Shown in pieces: positions 12,151 to 14,624 of a stretch of 14,624 nucleotides of DNA. Source of the stretch: Parachlamydiaceae bacterium. Its GTDB lineage: Bacteria; Chlamydiota; Chlamydiia; Chlamydiales; Parachlamydiaceae. Positions within the stretch are counted from its first letter, which is position 1, and each line of letters begins with the position of its first letter. The DNA is taken from the NCBI GenBank assembly GCA_013815395.1, contig JACDGH010000036.1, forward strand, positions 1-14,624. Direction: 5' to 3'. Under the pieces are notes generated by a model that worked only from the letters and a program-made list of their open reading frames with translations, was not told where the DNA came from and made no database searches. Made by a program: the position numbers and the translations under genes.

Positions 12151-13406
12151 TAGGGATCTTGCTTTTTTTTTATATGTCAATATGGTCTTTAGTGGCTATT
12201 GCTAAAAAACGGGCTGATCTTGCTGATGTCGCCTGGGGTCTGGGGTTTATCCTGGTGGCTTGGACTTCGCTAATTTTTGGTCAAATGACTATTTATGGTC
12301 TCATAGTCAATATCCTTGTAACAATCTGGGCAATACGCCTTATGTTGCATATTTATTATCGCAATAGGAACCGGGACGAGGATTTCCGCTATCAAGCACT
12401 AAAACGGAAGTGGGGCGAAAATTTCAATTTCAAAATTTTTAGCGAAGTATTTCTATTGCAAGGTTGCATTCTGTATGTCGTCGCTCTTCCCATTATATGG
12501 ATTCATACTCACTCTGAAAGAATGCCAGTGCAAGTTTTAATGTTCGCACTCCCCATTTGGATAAGCGGATTTGTTCTTGAGACCATTGCCGATTGGGAGC
12601 TTACTCTCTTTCAAAACGACCTTTCTAAAAAGGGAAAATTACTCACAGTTGGTCTTTGGGGTTATGTCCGGCATCCCAATTACCTGGGAGAGCTCATGCA
12701 ATGGTGGGCTATATGGTTCATGGCTGCGTTTTTTCCTTTCGGTTGGGCTCTTTTAATTAGCCCTCTTTTGCTAACTTTTCTTATCGTGAAAGTCTCTGGA
12801 GTAAAGCCTTTAGAGGAAAAAATGAAAAAGCATGCCGATTTCAAAAACTATGCAAAAAACACACCTTCCTTAATTCCTCCCTCCCTTGTGAATGGATTTT
12901 TGTACGGAACTACTTGGTACATTTTGATTCTCTATGGTGCGGAAGGCTCTCGTTTTATTCCTATCCTCGCTGCTTTAGGATGTTATGTCGCTCAAATCAT
13001 TCTTTTTGCACAGTTTGATAGGAAGAGTTTTCGTATTTTCATCCCTTTATCACTCGCTGCTACGTGCTTGGGACTTCTACAAGAGATGATTTTTATTCTA
13101 TCCGGGATTCTTGCCTATCCTAATGGGGGTATTCTTCCTCCCTTATGGCTTATTCTACTTTATCCTCTTTTCTCACTGACTCTCAATTCATCCTTAGAAT
13201 TCCTTAATAAAAATCTTGCATTTCCTTTTTTCATTGGGGGATTTGGAGCCTTGCTCTCCTATCTTTCAGGGCAAAGGCTGGGTGGAGTCCAACTCTTTCC
13301 ACCGCTTGCTTATCCGGTCATATTTTTATCTTGGGGGGTTTTTTTAACAGTATTAATAATCATTAACCGAAAACTTAATGGATTGAAAAGTTATTACTCT
13401 GAATAA
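12123..13406 (+). CDS. DUF1295-DUF2878 fusion membrane protein
   Basis: A polytopic inner-membrane protein of 427 residues. Residues 1 to about 255 are DUF1295, a relative of steroid 5-alpha-reductase and isoprenylcysteine methyltransferase folds. ADLADVAWGLGF (31-42), RDEDFRYQALKRKWG (84-98) and the C-terminal signature GLWGYVRHPNYLGE (177-190) are all present. Residues from about 258 to 415 match DUF2878, with ILPPLWLILLYPLFSLTLNS (337-356) and LLSYLSGQRLGG (377-388). The two families are normally separate neighbouring genes; here they are one chain. The start is the ATG at 12123 (MTFFKLYL), identical over eight residues to the DUF2177 protein. A lipid-modifying, NADPH-dependent reductase-like role is plausible by family but unproven. 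The 3' end overlaps the convergent SRPBCC gene by 13 bases. Confidence 0.88.
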   Translation: MTFFKLYLYIGILLFFYMSIWSLVAIAKKRADLADVAWGLGFILVAWTSLIFGQMTIYGLIVNILVTIWAIRLMLHIYYRNRNRDEDFRYQALKRKWGENFNFKIFSEVFLLQGCILYVVALPIIWIHTHSERMPVQVLMFALPIWISGFVLETIADWELTLFQNDLSKKGKLLTVGLWGYVRHPNYLGELMQWWAIWFMAAFFPFGWALLISPLLLTFLIVKVSGVKPLEEKMKKHADFKNYAKNTPSLIPPSLVNGFLYGTTWYILILYGAEGSRFIPILAALGCYVAQIILFAQFDRKSFRIFIPLSLAATCLGLLQEMIFILSGILAYPNGGILPPLWLILLYPLFSLTLNSSLEFLNKNLAFPFFIGGFGALLSYLSGQRLGGVQLFPPLAYPVIFLSWGVFLTVLIIINRKLNGLKSYYSE

Positions 13407-13858
13407 GGACCAAAAAGCTCTTCTAACTTCGCGCGTCGATAAGTGAAAATGGTTTCCAGATCTTGCTTTACTTTAAGTGAGTGGATAACCTTTCCTAAAA
13501 AGCCAAAAGGCATTTTATAATAAATGATGTCAACTACCTCTACTCCATTGGGAATAGCTTTAAAGTGATGCTCATGATGCCAAAATTTGTAGGGGCCAAA
13601 GCATTGTTCGTCTACAAAATAAAAGGGCTCTTGCACATGAGTAATCTCTGATACCCACTCAATAGGAATATTAAAAACCGGACGAAGCCTGTATGCTATT
13701 ATCTGACCGGCATACATTTTTCTATCATCAAGATCATTTGAAATTTCAAAACCTAAATGCTGTGGTGTTAAGATTTTTAAATTTTCAGGCGATGAAAAAA
13801 AATCCCAGCTTTCTTTCAAGGATAAAGGAACCTTTTGCAAAAATTTTAATGTAAGCAT
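13394..13858 (-). CDS. SRPBCC (START/Bet v1-like) ligand-binding protein
   Basis: A 154-residue soluble protein of the SRPBCC superfamily, a hydrophobic-pocket fold that binds lipids or other apolar ligands. Visible family features are the start FLQKVPLSLKESWDFFSSPE with NLKILTPQHLGFEI, the central WVSEITHVQEPFYFVDEQCF, GPYKFWHHEHHFKAIPNGVE, and the final amphipathic helix after MPFGFLGKVI. This subtype is often next to DUF1295/DUF2177-type genes, which fits its convergent neighbour. The ATG at 13858 has AAAGGA rather far upstream (about 12 bases). A good promoter lies at 13888-13916. Its stop overlaps the DUF1295-DUF2878 stop region by 13 bases. Confidence 0.85.
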   Translation of the reverse strand: MLTLKFLQKVPLSLKESWDFFSSPENLKILTPQHLGFEISNDLDDRKMYAGQIIAYRLRPVFNIPIEWVSEITHVQEPFYFVDEQCFGPYKFWHHEHHFKAIPNGVEVVDIIYYKMPFGFLGKVIHSLKVKQDLETIFTYRRAKLEELFGPYSE

Positions 13859-13887
13859 ATAAGATAATTATCCTTTTATAGTTCTCT

Positions 13888-13916
13888 ATTATACTGAGCA
13901 TTAGTTTTTTGGTCAC
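13888..13916 (-). promoter_or_regulatory. Sigma70 promoter of the SRPBCC gene
   Basis: On the minus strand GTGACC (13911-13916), a 17-base spacer and a perfect TATAAT (13888-13893), about 30 bases before the ATG at 13858. Confidence 0.5.
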
Positions 13917-14011
13917 ACGCACGATATGAGAGTTATTTGTTTATCCCCTAATCGATTGCATTACATATGTATTTTATTTAAATTTATTCATCTGGATTTA
14001 TAATTCATTAT

Positions 14012-14049
14012 AAATACTCCATACGCTCAAATAGCAATACGGAGTATTT
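14012..14049 (-). terminator. Hairpin terminator after the fasciclin gene
   Basis: AAATACTCC (14012-14020) pairs perfectly with GGAGTATTT (14041-14049), 7 bases past the fasciclin stop. A small inner GCT/AGC pairing (14025-14035) shortens the 20-base loop. The clear T tract is on the plus strand side (14046-14053); on the minus strand the tail is only T/A-rich, so it may act in both directions. Confidence 0.5.
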
Positions 14050-14056
14050 TTTTAAA

Positions 14057-14602
14057 TTATGGTAGAATGACTGCATCGATTACATGGATGACGCCGTTGG
14101 AGCCAATGATATCTGTTTTAACAACTTTTGCATTGTTAACCATTACATTAGAACCACGAACTTGGATGTCAAGCTCTTTGCCGTTTAGTGTTTTTGCCTT
14201 CATTGTTTGAACATCTTTTGCCAGTACTTTTCCGGGCACTATGTGGTAAGTTAAAATAGCTTTTAACTTTTCTTTATTTTCAGGCTTCAACAAATCAGCA
14301 AGCGTTGCAGCCGGAAGTTTAGCAAATGCTTCGTTAGTCGGAGCAAAAACAGTAAAAGGACCCTTTCCTTCAAGAGCTGAAACCAGATCAGCTGCTACAA
14401 GAACTTTAACGAGGGTGCTAAAGTCAGGATTTGACTGAGCTATTTGCACAATATTTTTTTGGGTTTTCATCATATCTGAATCCATGACAGAGTTTCTATT
14501 TGAGCCTGACATGTCAGACGAATCTGCATGTAGGTTAGAAACAACCCCTACACATCCTAAAAAGCAAGATATAGACAATAAACTAATAAAAATCTTCTTC
14601 AT
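14057..14602 (-). CDS. Secreted fasciclin (FAS1) domain protein
   Basis: A 181-residue exported protein with one FAS1 domain, a fold used in adhesion and matrix contacts and also common in bacterial envelope stress loci. The start is the ATG at 14602 (MKKIFISLL), with AAGGA 6-7 bases upstream; the frame runs two codons further to a TTG without support. A signal peptide is followed by a Ser/Asp/Met-rich linker (DSSDMSGSNRNSVMDSDMMK). FLGC in the leader could be a lipobox, but the hydrophobic run continues past it, so signal peptidase I cleavage after LHA is as likely. FAS1 motifs are complete: FTVFAPTNEAFAKLP (H1), LTYHIVPGKVLAKDV, and the closing NGVIHVIDAVILP (H2). A hairpin terminator follows. 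Its upstream region is outside the window. Confidence 0.92.
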   Translation of the reverse strand: MKKIFISLLSISCFLGCVGVVSNLHADSSDMSGSNRNSVMDSDMMKTQKNIVQIAQSNPDFSTLVKVLVAADLVSALEGKGPFTVFAPTNEAFAKLPAATLADLLKPENKEKLKAILTYHIVPGKVLAKDVQTMKAKTLNGKELDIQVRGSNVMVNNAKVVKTDIIGSNGVIHVIDAVILP

Positions 14603-14624
14603 ATACAATCCTTGTAAAAATTTG

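Noticed and set aside
1..14624. CRISPR arrays, tRNA or rRNA genes, phage genes, replication origin.
   Set aside because: No regularly spaced repeats, cloverleaf-like segments, rRNA-like stretches or DnaA-box clusters were noticed on reading both strands.

Overview
The window looks like a chromosomal accessory region of an AT-rich Gram-negative bacterium. A lipobox-bearing TolC-family outer-membrane factor, an exported multicopper oxidase and sigma70-like promoters point to a diderm. The mix of acetyltransferases, decayed mobile-type genes and a CBS/copper module resembles what is found in amoeba-associated bacteria such as Legionella-like gammaproteobacteria or parachlamydiae. That assignment is an impression; no marker gene in the window settles it.

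Layout. Positions 1-1337 hold a decayed C-terminal piece of a large SF2 helicase/DUF559 protein on the minus strand. It is truncated, frameshifted and interrupted by TGA, and lies between two copies of the last codons of an acetyltransferase. Positions 1425-4718, all minus strand, hold a double-GNAT protein, a P-loop kinase, a RimJ/RimL-type acetyltransferase and a GrpB-GNAT fusion, with a short coding-like remnant between the last two. Positions 4800-5160 hold a broken Na+/Ca2+ exchanger gene. Positions 5175-5411 are a collapsed relic of the intact CBS-domain gene found at 9570-10004, still carrying that gene's promoter. Between the relic and the intact gene lie an exported NTF2-like protein (+) and, on the minus strand, a coupled pair of TolC-type lipoprotein and multicopper oxidase, which forms a probable copper-defence module.

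Positions 10292-13406 form a tight plus-strand operon of DoxX-like, DUF2177, PIG-L deacetylase, second DoxX-like, and DUF1295-DUF2878 fusion. The two DoxX-like genes are recent duplicates, and the duplication extends into the first eight codons of the different gene that follows each. A convergent SRPBCC gene and a secreted fasciclin-domain protein close the window. DUF2177, DUF1295, DUF2878 and SRPBCC genes often travel together in stress- or light-responsive lipid clusters, so this part may be a reduced version of one, with a PIG-L enzyme added.

The recurring theme is A-X-A architecture. Three times, a duplicated fragment brackets different cargo: acetyltransferase tail around the helicase remnant, CBS gene around the copper module, and DoxX around DUF2177/PIG-L. 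No rRNA, tRNA, CRISPR array or intact transposase was seen.
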